From: Gracilaria caudata
Lineage: Eukaryota; Rhodophyta; Florideophyceae; Gracilariales; Gracilariaceae
DNA length: 64,000 bases
Direction of reading: 5' to 3'
NCBI GenBank assembly: GCA_030374735.1
Contig: JASCIV010000025.1
Location: 1 to 64,000, forward strand
The position numbers and the translations under genes are program-made. Under the pieces are notes generated by a model. That model was not told the DNA's origin. It saw nothing but the letters and a program-made list of their open reading frames with translations, and ran no database searches. Below, in pieces: positions 41,118 to 50,868 of this stretch (its first letter is position 1; each line of letters opens with the position of its first letter).

Positions 41118-41345
41118 ATGAACTTCCTCCTGCGCACCTCTCGCAACGGATCTTCCGATGCGCTCATCCGCAATGCTGTCAAACTGCTATCAGGCCCCCG
41201 TTCACGCCTCGGCAAGAAGCCGCGACACGAGAAGCCCACCGCGCGCAGACGCCGTGAGGCAGGTGAAGCTGTGCGGCGCCGGGAAAGGTCAGAGCTTCTC
41301 TCCAATCTCCGAGTTGTTCTCGCCAGAAAGGCACGTGGCTTTTAG
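41118..41345 (+). CDS. bS21-like organellar small-subunit ribosomal protein
   Basis: A 75-residue, very basic protein. The centre reads HEKPTARRRREAGEAVRRRE, which matches the core signature of bacterial/mitochondrial bS21 (xxEKPSxxRRRKKxxAxRR). The start MNFLLRTSRNGSS could serve as a mitochondrial presequence. It follows a (CCGCAT)n microsatellite at about 41046-41075 within a GC-rich promoter island. The call depends on the short basic motif, so chance resemblance of an Arg-rich frame is possible. Confidence 0.6.
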   Translation: MNFLLRTSRNGSSDALIRNAVKLLSGPRSRLGKKPRHEKPTARRRREAGEAVRRRERSELLSNLRVVLARKARGF

Positions 41346-41778
41346 CTCTCTATCGCCAAACCCTATTTTACTGGACATCCCTTCAAGTCTCACACCCTTC
41401 TCTTTCATACTCATCCCCAATGTAACATCCTCTGCTGGAACGCAAGTGATCTTCGATCCATGTGTCTGCATGATCTCGTGAAGTCTCTCGTGCTTCTTAC
41501 TGTTTTCGTATCTCGCCAATCAAATCGCTACAAGCGAAGCGTGGAATCACCCTATGCGTATTCTCGGCTTGTTCTTCACAGTTGGCACCCGCATGTACCT
41601 TTGTATGTGACGCGTGAATACCGCGCAATAGTGCTACATGACATCAAACCAGCGTCTAGACACCTCTTTCTAACCTTCGCGCCACGCATTTCATGCATTC
41701 CATCTTTACCACGTATCTCTTAAAACTTCCGTCCTTCGCACGTTTCTCAAATTCGCCCAATCCATCACCGTTTCTACA
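41346..41778. other. intergenic, convergent 3' flanks
   Basis: Pyrimidine-rich spacer between the bS21-like gene and the dehydrogenase. No gene or repeat seen. Confidence 0.4.
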
Positions 41779-42558
41779 CTACACCAGACCCCCGTCCAGA
41801 CGTATCGTCACCCCGTTCACCATGCCACTTTGCTTGCTGGCAAGGAACACAACTACATTAGCTACCTCTTTCATACTCACAAACCGACCCAGCGGAATAC
41901 GCGACTGAAGTTTTTGCCCTTTTTCGCCCTCCCACGCTTTGCGGCCCATGTCTGTCAGCACCACAGTTGGTGCCACTCCGTTTACGCGGATGTTGTGTTG
42001 CCCTAATTCCAGCGCCATCTGGCTTGTCAGCTGATTCATCCCTGCTTTTGAACACGCATAAGCTGTATGATTTGTAAGAGGAACATATGCCGCGGCGGAA
42101 CTGATGTTCACGATGACCCCCTCCCCACTTGCAATCATGCCCTTTTCGTTTCGTACCGCTATTTGAGAAAGGACGAATGCAGAGCGAAGGTTCACGTTCA
42201 TCGTGTTATCCCAATCTTCTATCTTTAGCTCCTCGAATGGTTTTGTGACAGTCGTCCCAGCGTTGTTCACCAGAATATTGATTCCGTCTTTACATGCTTG
42301 TTCACCGACGCTTTTGAGCTCTTCCACATTGCCAACGTCAGCACGGAACGCAAGGTACTTTCTGCCTAACTTGGAACAAATGCCTGGGACGTCAGAGTCT
42401 CCCGCTCCTTTTCGATCGATGATAATTATATCTGCTCCAGCTTGGGCGAGGGAAATGCTTATTTCACGTCCAATTCCCCGATGACCGCCCGTAACCAGTG
42501 CTGTCTTGCCAGTAAGGTCCGTTGGCGACCGTGGCTGCTGCGGAACCGTATCAGACAT
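41779..42558 (-). CDS. short-chain dehydrogenase/reductase, L-xylulose reductase-like
   Basis: Classical SDR, 259 residues. NAD(P)-binding TGGHRGIG (23-30), NNAG (98-101), catalytic Ser154, Tyr167 and Lys171 (YACSK) are all present. The segment IRVNGVAPTVVLTDMGRKAW followed by RIPLGRF resembles L-xylulose/dicarbonyl reductase (DCXR), pointing to a sugar or carbonyl substrate, but related sugar dehydrogenases cannot be excluded. No transit peptide is obvious, so it is probably cytosolic. It ends LDGGLV in the usual SDR way. Confidence 0.88.
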   Translation of the reverse strand: MSDTVPQQPRSPTDLTGKTALVTGGHRGIGREISISLAQAGADIIIIDRKGAGDSDVPGICSKLGRKYLAFRADVGNVEELKSVGEQACKDGINILVNNAGTTVTKPFEELKIEDWDNTMNVNLRSAFVLSQIAVRNEKGMIASGEGVIVNISSAAAYVPLTNHTAYACSKAGMNQLTSQMALELGQHNIRVNGVAPTVVLTDMGRKAWEGEKGQKLQSRIPLGRFVSMKEVANVVVFLASKQSGMVNGVTIRLDGGLV

Positions 42559-42851
42559 CAGTGATTGAATATCTCTTGAAGTGTCGGGGGAAGTAGAGGT
42601 GCGTTGGTTGACGTGAAACAGCTTCCTTCGTGCTTTTGAGAGCTCAAAATTTCGAGGATGCTGTTGTCATTCTCCGAAGCAACAAAAGATATGCATTTGA
42701 ATAGATGTTAAGAGTACAATCAAGTTCGAGATTGCTTTATTGTGATCTGTGAGTTCATATCTTGACACAGTACAGAATCTCGCAAGATGATGCAGTCTCC
42801 TTTAAAATATGTGGACACGTGAAACCAATGTACAAATCGTAGCTTGCGCTA

Positions 42852-43913
42852 CTATGGTGATGACGAATGCATGTTGTGTTCAAGAATTTGTCGTTCAAGT
42901 TCTAAGTGCTCCTGAGCAGCGTCGTTCATGACATGCAGCCATTCGTCGGCACACAGGGCTCTCTTTTCAAGAATCATATCGGCCAACAGTCCAGGGTCAA
43001 ATAAAGCCTTTCGTCGTCGAATTACGGGCGTCATTCGAAGTAGTTGCTCGATGATTTGATCTGATCTTCCAAATGTACCAGCGTATGGTGCAATTAGTTC
43101 GGCCTTATGGGTATTCAAGAACGACAGGAGCCAATCAGCGTCTTCTTTTGTTCTGATGTTTTCCGCTAGTTCTCTTACCGTATCCGCCAAACCAAGTAGC
43201 AGCGTATAGTTCTTGACAAGATCAAAGTTAGCTTGCCTGTAAGGGCTCCCTCTAGTATCGCCGTTTGATGGTAAGCTGAGAGAATCGTCAACCTTTGTTG
43301 GGTTAACTATAGAATACCGATATAGTTCCATACTGCGATTATTCTCCTTTCGGATACAAGGAATGTCAGTTTGTAGCTCCTCCGAAATCTGTCTCCGAGC
43401 TGCCAGTATTCTGCGAGCTAGCATACGCGGTACAATTTCGACATGATATGTAAAATAGCGTCTCGTGATGTAAGGATTAGGACGACTGGTGCGACCAGGA
43501 ATCGGTTTCTTGATGACATATTCTTCTGTTGGTGCACTTAACAAAGATTCCCAGTACTGTTCGCTCGAAACTTTCAACGCATCGCAGTGATGCAAGTCGT
43601 CCAGACCGTGATGACCAAACCACTCCTGCAACCACCGCACGGTTGTCTCATCGCGAAGAACTCGGGAACAAAACATGGTCTGCACGAAATTAGTACGTGT
43701 TCGCGAACGGAAATAAGAAGGTGTATGAACAGCTTGGGCACATACCTGTTGAACGGCTCTTTGAGTTAGAAAATCACGGGCACGTTGACGGTGGTCACGC
43801 TCTGAAGATGGTGCTACACCCTCGCACATGCATGTTGAAAATGAGAGATAAAGTCGAGGCCGAATGGCAGGAAACGGCGCAACAAAGGCCGCTCTCTCTG
43901 AACGAGGAGCCAT
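42852..43913 (-). CDS. uncharacterised protein with in-frame 66-nt intron
   Basis: Unspliced frame 353 residues; removal of the intron at 43680-43745 gives 331. The joined sequence RDFLTQRAVQQ-TMFCSRVLRDETTVRWLQEWF reads smoothly, whereas the intron-encoded part (VCAQAVHTPSYFRSR...) is out of character. Later conserved-looking parts are ITRRYFTYHVEIVPRMLARRILAARRQI, NYTLLLGLADTVREL and ALFDPGLLADMILEKRALCADEWLHVM. The N-terminal 45 residues are basic and acid-poor, compatible with plastid targeting. I recognise no domain; the fold is likely all-helical. It starts at an ATG. Confidence 0.72.
   Translation of the reverse strand: MAPRSERAAFVAPFPAIRPRLYLSFSTCMCEGVAPSSERDHRQRARDFLTQRAVQQVCAQAVHTPSYFRSRTRTNFVQTMFCSRVLRDETTVRWLQEWFGHHGLDDLHHCDALKVSSEQYWESLLSAPTEEYVIKKPIPGRTSRPNPYITRRYFTYHVEIVPRMLARRILAARRQISEELQTDIPCIRKENNRSMELYRYSIVNPTKVDDSLSLPSNGDTRGSPYRQANFDLVKNYTLLLGLADTVRELAENIRTKEDADWLLSFLNTHKAELIAPYAGTFGRSDQIIEQLLRMTPVIRRRKALFDPGLLADMILEKRALCADEWLHVMNDAAQEHLELERQILEHNMHSSSP
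43680..43745 (-). other. intron of the uncharacterised gene
   Basis: 66 nt, donor CAG|GTATGT, acceptor GTGCAG|ACC, with TACTAAT about 15 nt before the acceptor (near-perfect branch site). The length is a multiple of three and contains no stop, so retention leaves an open frame. Confidence 0.75.
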
Positions 43914-46612
43914 AGCGAACCCCGAATGTCCTGGCCCTGCCGTGCAAAAGGGTGGCAGAGGAAGCTGGTCGTTTAGCGTGGCGGAAGATGGAGTGCGTTT
44001 GCAGTCTAAGCTTTGCAGACCTAACTTTCATGCCGTGGCGGTTTGGACAACGAACGCCTGACCGCCTGTGTTGCGAGGGTGTAGGGCTGTGCGTGAGCAT
44101 GAGCAGATATTTCACAAACGGCTTTGGGCAGATTATTGGTGCGTTAGTAGCCAATGATTTTGCAGCGTTAGTGGATATGCCATTGTTTTCCACAAAGATA
44201 CGCAGACCATCCTCGCCGACCAAGCGCGCCGACCTTGATTTCCATTTCGTGCCGTTTGGCAATACATATTGTATCGGGCAAAAGTGCAGTGTGATCATCA
44301 ACTTCTCGGCGTGTCTGGTGTCCTGCAGTCAGAGAGGTTTCTCGGACGACATTGGTAAGTTCTAACGACTTGCACGTGTGCAGAGCTGTGCATCTCTGTC
44401 CTCGTTCTTGGCCATATTCCCGGTAGTAAGCGAAGGTGTATTGCGACTTATACTTCGCAACAAGCCGTAGACAGTCAGAATTGGCACAACGACCACTGTA
44501 GGACCTTCCTCCACCGGCGTCTTGCCTTCATCTAACGCTCTTGGCACCCTCGGGTTCATATCTACACCCAATTGTTCTGGGTGGACAAGTCACTGGCTTG
44601 CAGCAGTTCGAGTCGAACGGCCGCCAGCCAGCGGCTTGTCGAGCGGTTCGACTCTGTGATCTGTCGCTATGCGACAGGTACATCTCGTTTTGATGGAATG
44701 CTTCCCTTTGATACACGTTATGATATAAAGACCGCCACAGCGCTGATTCTGATGTTTGGTCCATCTGTATCTCTTGTTTTTCTTGACATGCAAAACGCAA
44801 GCACCCATGAAAAAGTGTCTCTATCAATCTTCGTTTCATCCAATGGTTCTTCAGTCACAGACATCTGCTGTTTATGCCTATATCGTGGCTGGACTTTCAA
44901 GCGGTCCCTTCTTCAAAACCGAAGGCAAACACAATGAAGTGACTAAGAGACCATAAGACTTGCTGTTAGCTTTCTTGATAATGAGATACAACACTCGCAA
45001 CTTTATATTTCTTTGATATGCCTTCTTGTGAAACAGTGTTCGTCAGTAGGCGAGAAGAACAATATCGTTCGTCCATTTGTTGATACTGCGGCGCCGTCGT
45101 CCAGCTGTTCTGCACCTTCGTTCTGTCCATGTACACTATTACAAAGCTAAGCTGCGACAGCCAATGATGTAGCCCAGATAGCTCAGAGTGTGGAGTAACC
45201 AATACAAAAAAACTGCGAAGTTGCTTCGAAATCCATTTTTGGGTGATGTGTTATCCCACTGCCAAACTGTTCGAGCTCTTTGGGACTCGAGTCTCGAATA
45301 ATGCTACCCACAAAGCTTCAGATGACAATCCAGAACTGTTCCTTCTTGTTCACTCCTAAGCAACCTATTGTGGCGGGCACTGTTCATGCTGAAGAATCTC
45401 TCGTGATAGTTGCAGCCTGCAACTTCCAGGAAAACTGGTCGAGGAACTTCGCAACTTGAGCTTTTGCGGTTGTAATCAAGTCGCGTAACTGCATTAGAAA
45501 TTATATTCATCTTAGTGTATACTGTTTTTCTTCCAACTGATGCGTACCAGTACTCGTGACTCACGAGTCGTGAGTATCGATCGATGAATGAGACACCCTA
45601 CCGGTGTTCGGTCGTTTCGTCTTAATTGTTTTCCAGTTTGTTCACAGGCTCCCGGTTTTGGTCTATCGTCTCGTTTACATCACCCCGCCTTGACGCCAAT
45701 GCTGTTTGAAACAGCCTGTTTCGTTTGGGTTTTCAACTCTTTGTCCAATGGGATTGAGAAACAAAAGATCCTATCTCGCGAATATGGGTTAGAACGATAT
45801 TTCTGCACATACAGCACGAAATTCACCACAACTGGGGTTATCCGATACCCTTGGTAATAAAAGCTGCAGAATACGGGGCTGATAACCCGTGGCATAGAAA
45901 GGAAGAAAGGAATGTGAACGATATCGCTCATATCCGTCGACATCATTCGGAGGCACGTCTGGAGTCACTTAGTACATATATATTTCTGTGCTAGCATTTC
46001 GGTGAAGTACGCGTTGCGCTGCGACGGGCAAAACAAAGGCCCACGAATATTCGATAGGGTTCCAACCACCTTGCGTCACGATGCTCTTGTGGAACCGCAA
46101 CGTCCGTTCGTTCTCAACATGTCGCTCTTGAGTTTCCTCGCTTCAACGTTCTGATGGTGGCCATTCTAACCCTCTACGTGTTCCGAATGGCTGTCTTAGA
46201 GCACCGAAAACGCAGTGCCCAATCAGGTCGCCGAAGCTCTGTACATTTTCTGCTTTTAACTAGTCTCGAGTTTCAGTGAACATCTTGTGACGATTTCAAC
46301 TGCTCGATTTTGCGATGGAATCTTACACTATGCTACGAACAAACGAAAGAGACAAATCAAATCAACTTCACTGCTGCACTTGAACCACATCGATGCCTGC
46401 AAACAACCAAGAAAGCTGAGCAACATTTCACCATGTTGTCATCAAGGAGGCTTAAAAAATGATAAGGAACCATGAATCTGACAATAGATCTTCCGAACAT
46501 GTGCGAATCATATCCTTACTGGGTGTTAAGCCCGTAATGTTCAGTTGCCTCAAATGACAATGGACAGCGAACTGTTTTCGAGTTTGCGTTTCACAGTGGT
46601 CTAGCGGTTACT
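43914..46612. other. gene-poor stretch
   Basis: About 2.7 kb without a supported gene on either strand. Frames of 100-170 residues at 43795-44301 and 44528-44937 show no domains. It holds inverted repeats: GAGTCGAAC/GTTCGACTC around 44610-44655, GACTCGAGTC at 45284-45293 and ACTCGTGA-c-TCACGAGT at 45552-45568. A TGGTCTAGCGGTTA sequence at about 46598-46611 looks like a tRNA D-arm, but no matching acceptor or T-arm exists. Confidence 0.4.
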
Positions 46613-47998
46613 CTAGTACAGCTGAAGAGTTCTTCGAGCCTGATTCTTGAATGAGTTTCGAGTAGCAGACTTCCTTGAGGGCTCTAAGCGATCTCCTAAA
46701 GTGCCGGATGGCTGTTCTCCCTCAGTCTTTGGCATTGATCTCAATCGTCTCTGAAAGCGTCTCGCTAGTTCAACATGGGACGCTTCCAGATTCATAATCC
46801 ATCGCTTATGCGACGATTGAGCACGAGCGCTAAGATTTTCGTCCTTCCAGATTTGCAGAATCATCGAATCTTCAATCCACCTTGTCAAGATGGCTATTCC
46901 ATCCCTGCCATTGGCAGCGCGAACAATGAAATTGGCCGAAGCGCGGTTGAGAAGCACTCTAGATTCTTGTTCGCAGTACTGGCGGAACACGTTTGGCAAG
47001 ATCTCTTCTTGCTGCTCCATGTAGTCGAGCAGCTTCGGCAAGTAGTTGCAGAGCTGTTGATAGACCTTCGGCAAAATTTCACCGGGGGCACCGGAGTTGA
47101 ACATCTCGAGAGTGGAACCTATATCCATCAACATTTTCTCCAGTCTATCACGGTTGTATTTGACTACCTTGTGATATTTTTTCAATTCGGATGACTCTTG
47201 AGCCGCGTTTAGCAAGAAAGGGAACACAATCTGATCCTCGATTTCAAAGTACTGCGCGACAAACACCTCGAAAACCTGCCAGTACTCGGCCAATTCAGCA
47301 ATATCAAGCATTGTGACTGAGAACCATCGCCGTTGAATGGAAGAGAGAATGGTATACAAATCCATGATCTCCCAACGGATGGCGTTATGAGGTAAGACGA
47401 ATACGTCACTGTACCAAGTATCGCGGGCACCAAACTCCGCAATCTCAAAACTAGGGTAGACAAGACGTTCCGGTCTGGCGGACAACAATGTCTTGCCGCG
47501 AATCTGCCCGCTAAACACTGGCTGAGACTCATTCTCCTTTCTAATGAAGACGCGTTTCTTGACACCAACCTCACTCGTACTCGCCGGAGTCAGGCAAGCA
47601 TGAATCGGGCCACTGGAAGCACGAATAGTGCTGGTAGCGTAGCTCTGCAAGCTACCCAAACTGCTTGCGGCAGCATGGCGATTAAGCCTGCCTGAACTGG
47701 CAACACCATCCGCACGACGAATCTCAGCGTAGCGTGCGGCCGGACGAGTGCTGTAGTCATTCTTTCGAAACAGACGGGAGAAAAAGGCAGATAAGCCACC
47801 GGAACGAAGCTGCGCAGGCAGACCGTCGTGAATGCCTAGCTCCTCATCGCGACCAAGTTTGCCGAGGTCCATGGTCCGCGAGGCCGGATGGTGTTGCGCC
47901 GTGCGGCCGCGACCACGACGGCCGTGGCGCGCGGCTTTGACATCGCGGTCGCGGTCATTGTGCTGCGTCAGACGACCGGAGCGGAAAGCGGAAGGCAT
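46613..47998 (-). CDS. hemerythrin-like helical protein with incomplete metal ligands
   Basis: A 461-residue protein. After a basic disordered N-terminus, residues about 200-370 show the hemerythrin/HHE layout: PHNAIRWEIMDLY, VAQYFEIEDQIVFPFL, a helix with YHKVVKYNRDRLEKML, and LLDYMEQQEEILPNVF. In canonical members these positions are HHxxEExxxFP and HxxxEExxxFP; here the His residues are Tyr/Phe and Met while the Glu residues remain. Oxygen or iron binding is therefore doubtful and the domain may have another role. The C-terminal 100 residues are basic. A second possible start is MDLGKLG (47872). It sits downstream of a strongly GC-rich island. Confidence 0.65.
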   Translation of the reverse strand: MPSAFRSGRLTQHNDRDRDVKAARHGRRGRGRTAQHHPASRTMDLGKLGRDEELGIHDGLPAQLRSGGLSAFFSRLFRKNDYSTRPAARYAEIRRADGVASSGRLNRHAAASSLGSLQSYATSTIRASSGPIHACLTPASTSEVGVKKRVFIRKENESQPVFSGQIRGKTLLSARPERLVYPSFEIAEFGARDTWYSDVFVLPHNAIRWEIMDLYTILSSIQRRWFSVTMLDIAELAEYWQVFEVFVAQYFEIEDQIVFPFLLNAAQESSELKKYHKVVKYNRDRLEKMLMDIGSTLEMFNSGAPGEILPKVYQQLCNYLPKLLDYMEQQEEILPNVFRQYCEQESRVLLNRASANFIVRAANGRDGIAILTRWIEDSMILQIWKDENLSARAQSSHKRWIMNLEASHVELARRFQRRLRSMPKTEGEQPSGTLGDRLEPSRKSATRNSFKNQARRTLQLY

Positions 47999-48480
47999 GA
48001 GGAGGTTGTGCGCAGCGCAGCAACGGAAGGAGGATGTGGAGAAGCAGAGGAGGGAGGGGAGGAGGTGGGGGTGGGCAGCGGTGCTTCGGGCGATAAGGAA
48101 GTGGGGACAAAAGGCGAGGACTGCTGCAAGCGATGGAGGCAGGCGGGGAGCGTTGAAGGGGGGGGATGCACGTCGCGTGGCGGCACTGGCTGAATTTCAG
48201 TTTGAAAAGCAACGCAGCAACGGCGCGGGACGTGGCGCACACGCGCAGCAGCACGTGCTGTGGCTGGCGAGCACGCGTTGAATTGGCGTGCGGTTCAAAT
48301 TTGGATTCGCACAGCACGTTTCCAACTGCCGCGCGAAGGCGGTGGCGCTTTCAACGTGGGCCGCCCGCCGCCGTCCGCCGCCGTCCGCCGCCGCCACAGC
48401 TCACCACACCCGACCCCGTAATGTTATCTAGCCGCGCGCTCTTCACGTCAAGGCTCAGCCCGTGATCAAGGATCCTAACA
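47999..48480. promoter_or_regulatory. GC-rich island upstream of hemerythrin-like gene
   Basis: Strongly GC-rich and G/purine-biased (GGAGG repeats at 48030-48070, GCCGCC repeats at 48360-48395). It lies between the HflX stop and the hemerythrin-like start, both on the minus strand. No gene is supported; promoter role is inferred. Confidence 0.4.
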
Positions 48481-50082
48481 TTAAGCCGCCTCGCGTACAC
48501 TGATGCGCCCCACTCTCGGCGAGTGGCGCTTCTTCGCAAGGTCCACCCACATCGTCTCCTCGTCAACTTCCTCGTCTGCGCTCTCTCCTATCATGAACCG
48601 CCTCAGTCGGTTGCACAGCGCCACCGGCACACGCGCCTGAATCAATGTGCCGTCCTTGACGAACTCCTCAGCCTCCACGCTGCCTTGCACATATATAGCT
48701 GTCGTCAAGTCGCCACGGTTGTACGGGATCACTACTTCCACACTGCGCATTGTGTCGCGAAGAACCTCATCGATTACCATACCCATCTCGTCCACGCCCT
48801 TACCCGTCCTCGCACTCACCGGCACGCATTCGAATTCGCTCCCACTCTCTATTTCCATCTTCAAGCGCTCCAACTCATCCTCCGCCACCAAATCTGCCTT
48901 GTTCAACACAATCATCGTCGGCTTTCCACCAGCCCCGATCTCCTCCACAACTCGTTCAACCGCCTCCATCTTTCGCTGCATAACTCCCTGCTCATCCGAC
49001 ACGTCCACCACATGTAGAAGCATGTCCGCATCCACAACCTCTTCCAAAGTAGCACGAAACGCAGCCACAAGTTGTGTAGGCAAGTTCTGCACAAACCCTA
49101 CAGTGTCTGTCACTAAGATCTCTGGGCTCAGCTTCACACCAGCCACACTCGCACGCCGCGTTGTCGGGTCCAGGGTCGCAAACAATGCATTAGCTGCGAG
49201 CGCGTCCGCTCCGCTTAGAGCATTCAGCAAAGAGCTTTTCCCACCGTTAGTATAGCCTATCAATGCCACGACAGGCAATCCTACGTTTCTCTTCCGAGCC
49301 TGTCTCACGCGTGCTCTGTGCGCGCGCACCAGTTCTAGCTCCTTCTTCAGTCTGCTCACTTTTGTGTTGATTATTCGCCTGTCCACTTCAAGCTGAGTCT
49401 CTCCTGGACCACGCAACCCGACGCCCCCGGCGCCGGACTGTCGTTCCAGATGTGTCCACATGCGCGTCAAGCGGGGTAACCGGTACTGGTACAAGGCCAG
49501 CTCCACCTGCAGCTGACCCTCTCGCGTAGCTGCATGTTGTGCGAATATGTCCAGGATTAACGCTGTGCGGTCAAGCACTTTAATGCCACGTTCTTCGCCG
49601 CCGAACTCGTGCTCTAATGTGCGCTGTTGTGCCGGTGAAAGTTCCACATCAAATATGCATGTGAGACAACCCAAGCTCTCCATTTCCCTTCGCACTTCAT
49701 TGAGCTTTCCTGTACCAATGTATGTGGAAGCATATGGTACAGGCAGTTGTTGGGTTATCACTGAAACCACGCGCATCCCCGCCGTCTCCGCCAGGCGAGT
49801 TAGCTCTTGTAAGGAGTCGTCGATGGAAAAGAGACGTGTGTAGCGGTATTTGTCAGTGGCGTCTACACCGACCAACACGCAGAGCTCACGGTCCTGCTCG
49901 CGACGCACGCGAAGCGAAAATCGCTCCTCGGAAGTCTCTGAAGGCTTGACCGTCATCGTCGCGCTTCGACGGGCTGCATGGTGCCTTAAACGCAGAGGTT
50001 CTCGGTTGCATTGTGAATAGCTACGGCGCAGAGCGCCGCTTCCGGCAGTGAAGGAACTGATAAACGACAGTTTAGACTTCAT
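48481..50082 (-). CDS. GTPase HflX, organellar
   Basis: A 533-residue ribosome-associated GTPase. The N-terminal HflX domain contains YIGTGKLNEV, FDVELSPAQQRTLE, DRTALILDIFAQHAATREG and the signature GPGETQLEVDRR. The G domain has G1 GYTNGGKSS (276-284), G2-like TLDPTTRR, G3 DTVGF and G4 NKAD. The usual HflX G1 is GYTNAGKS; here the second residue is Gly. HflX binds 50S subunits and can split stalled ribosomes in bacteria. The first 45 residues are Ser/Arg-rich and acid-poor, fitting plastid (or mitochondrial) import. The frame starts upstream with GTG; I used the first ATG (MKSKLSF). Confidence 0.93.
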   Translation of the reverse strand: MKSKLSFISSFTAGSGALRRSYSQCNREPLRLRHHAARRSATMTVKPSETSEERFSLRVRREQDRELCVLVGVDATDKYRYTRLFSIDDSLQELTRLAETAGMRVVSVITQQLPVPYASTYIGTGKLNEVRREMESLGCLTCIFDVELSPAQQRTLEHEFGGEERGIKVLDRTALILDIFAQHAATREGQLQVELALYQYRLPRLTRMWTHLERQSGAGGVGLRGPGETQLEVDRRIINTKVSRLKKELELVRAHRARVRQARKRNVGLPVVALIGYTNGGKSSLLNALSGADALAANALFATLDPTTRRASVAGVKLSPEILVTDTVGFVQNLPTQLVAAFRATLEEVVDADMLLHVVDVSDEQGVMQRKMEAVERVVEEIGAGGKPTMIVLNKADLVAEDELERLKMEIESGSEFECVPVSARTGKGVDEMGMVIDEVLRDTMRSVEVVIPYNRGDLTTAIYVQGSVEAEEFVKDGTLIQARVPVALCNRLRRFMIGESADEEVDEETMWVDLAKKRHSPRVGRISVREAA

Positions 50083-50515
50083 TGTAACAAAAGGTGGCCA
50101 GGTATGCTTAAAGCCCACTAGATTTGCGTTGGCCGGAAATCACAGACTAAGTTTGCCGGGGTTGCAATCCTGTCGTGGAAGGCGGTGGCTTCGATTTGCG
50201 TAAGAATATTCACTCTCACGGTATGAAAGACAGGTTGAAGATGCACGGAGAGATATTATGAGATTCAGTCAGCGGCGCGCTCACGACCATGCAGAAACGC
50301 ATTTTGCTCCTCAAACCACAGCGACTTGGTCCGACAAGTTGGTTGCAAGTTATGCATCAGATCGCTCCACTTGGGGTCAGAGAGTAGTTAGTAACCACTC
50401 ATAACGGACCAATCAGAGGACAAACCATGAATCCTTGTAACGTGCGGTCAGCGACTGGTTTTCGTTCTTTCTCGCTACAGTATCATCACAAAAACCCGTC
50501 GTCTCGCCGCTCGAC
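50083..50515. promoter_or_regulatory. divergent promoter region between HflX and LYRM7/MZM1
   Basis: About 430 bp between divergent starts with no supported gene and no strong repeats. Bidirectional promoter function is inferred. Confidence 0.35.
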
Positions 50516-50863
50516 ATGTTATTTCGTTTTCCGTCGCAGTGCGCTGCCCAGAAACGAAGAGCTATTCACGCGCAGACGATGATTCGCGATCCAGCTCTAC
50601 GATCCGCGTTGCGCCGCCTGATCCGTGCGAAAAACATCGCATTTCGCAACGATACCGAAATGTTACGCGTAGCAAACCAGACTTTACGTGAACAGGTACA
50701 ACAGCACCGCGACGTCGCTGTGGGAAAGCGCGATCAATTACTCTCAGAAATGGAAGAAGCCATAACCTTTCTCAAAAACAATGTCGTACAAGCGCCCTTA
50801 AATGAGCGTGGAAACTATTCTTTTGATGCTACCCGCATCAATGAAAGCAATTCACGCTCGTAA
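50516..50863 (+). CDS. LYRM7/MZM1-like complex III assembly factor
   Basis: A 115-residue mitochondrial protein. From residue 25 it reads RDPALRSALRRLIRAKNIAFRNDTEMLRVANQTLREQ...HRDV, then EAITFLKNNVVQAPLNERGNY. This is the helical plan and the invariant (F)LxxNVVQ end of the LYRM7/MZM1 family, which chaperones the Rieske iron-sulfur subunit during cytochrome bc1 assembly. The basic N-terminus could be a presequence. The stop is only 5 nt from the stop of the convergent DUF4079 gene. Confidence 0.8.
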   Translation: MLFRFPSQCAAQKRRAIHAQTMIRDPALRSALRRLIRAKNIAFRNDTEMLRVANQTLREQVQQHRDVAVGKRDQLLSEMEEAITFLKNNVVQAPLNERGNYSFDATRINESNSRS

Positions 50864-50868
50864 ACACA

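Noticed and set aside
43795..44301. 168-residue minus-strand frame overlapping the uncharacterised gene start
   Set aside because: Overlaps another gene in a different frame and shows no domain.
44590..44660. GGTTCGACTC resembling a tRNA B box
   Set aside because: No matching A box or cloverleaf; explained by a 9-bp inverted repeat.
46598..46680. tRNA-like TGGTCTAGCGGTTA (D-arm), considered also as a permuted tRNA as known in red algae
   Set aside because: No T-arm with GGTTCGA-type sequence or complementary acceptor strand is found up- or downstream.
48523..49255. Ser/Thr-rich frames opposite HflX
   Set aside because: Antisense shadows of a well-supported GTPase.
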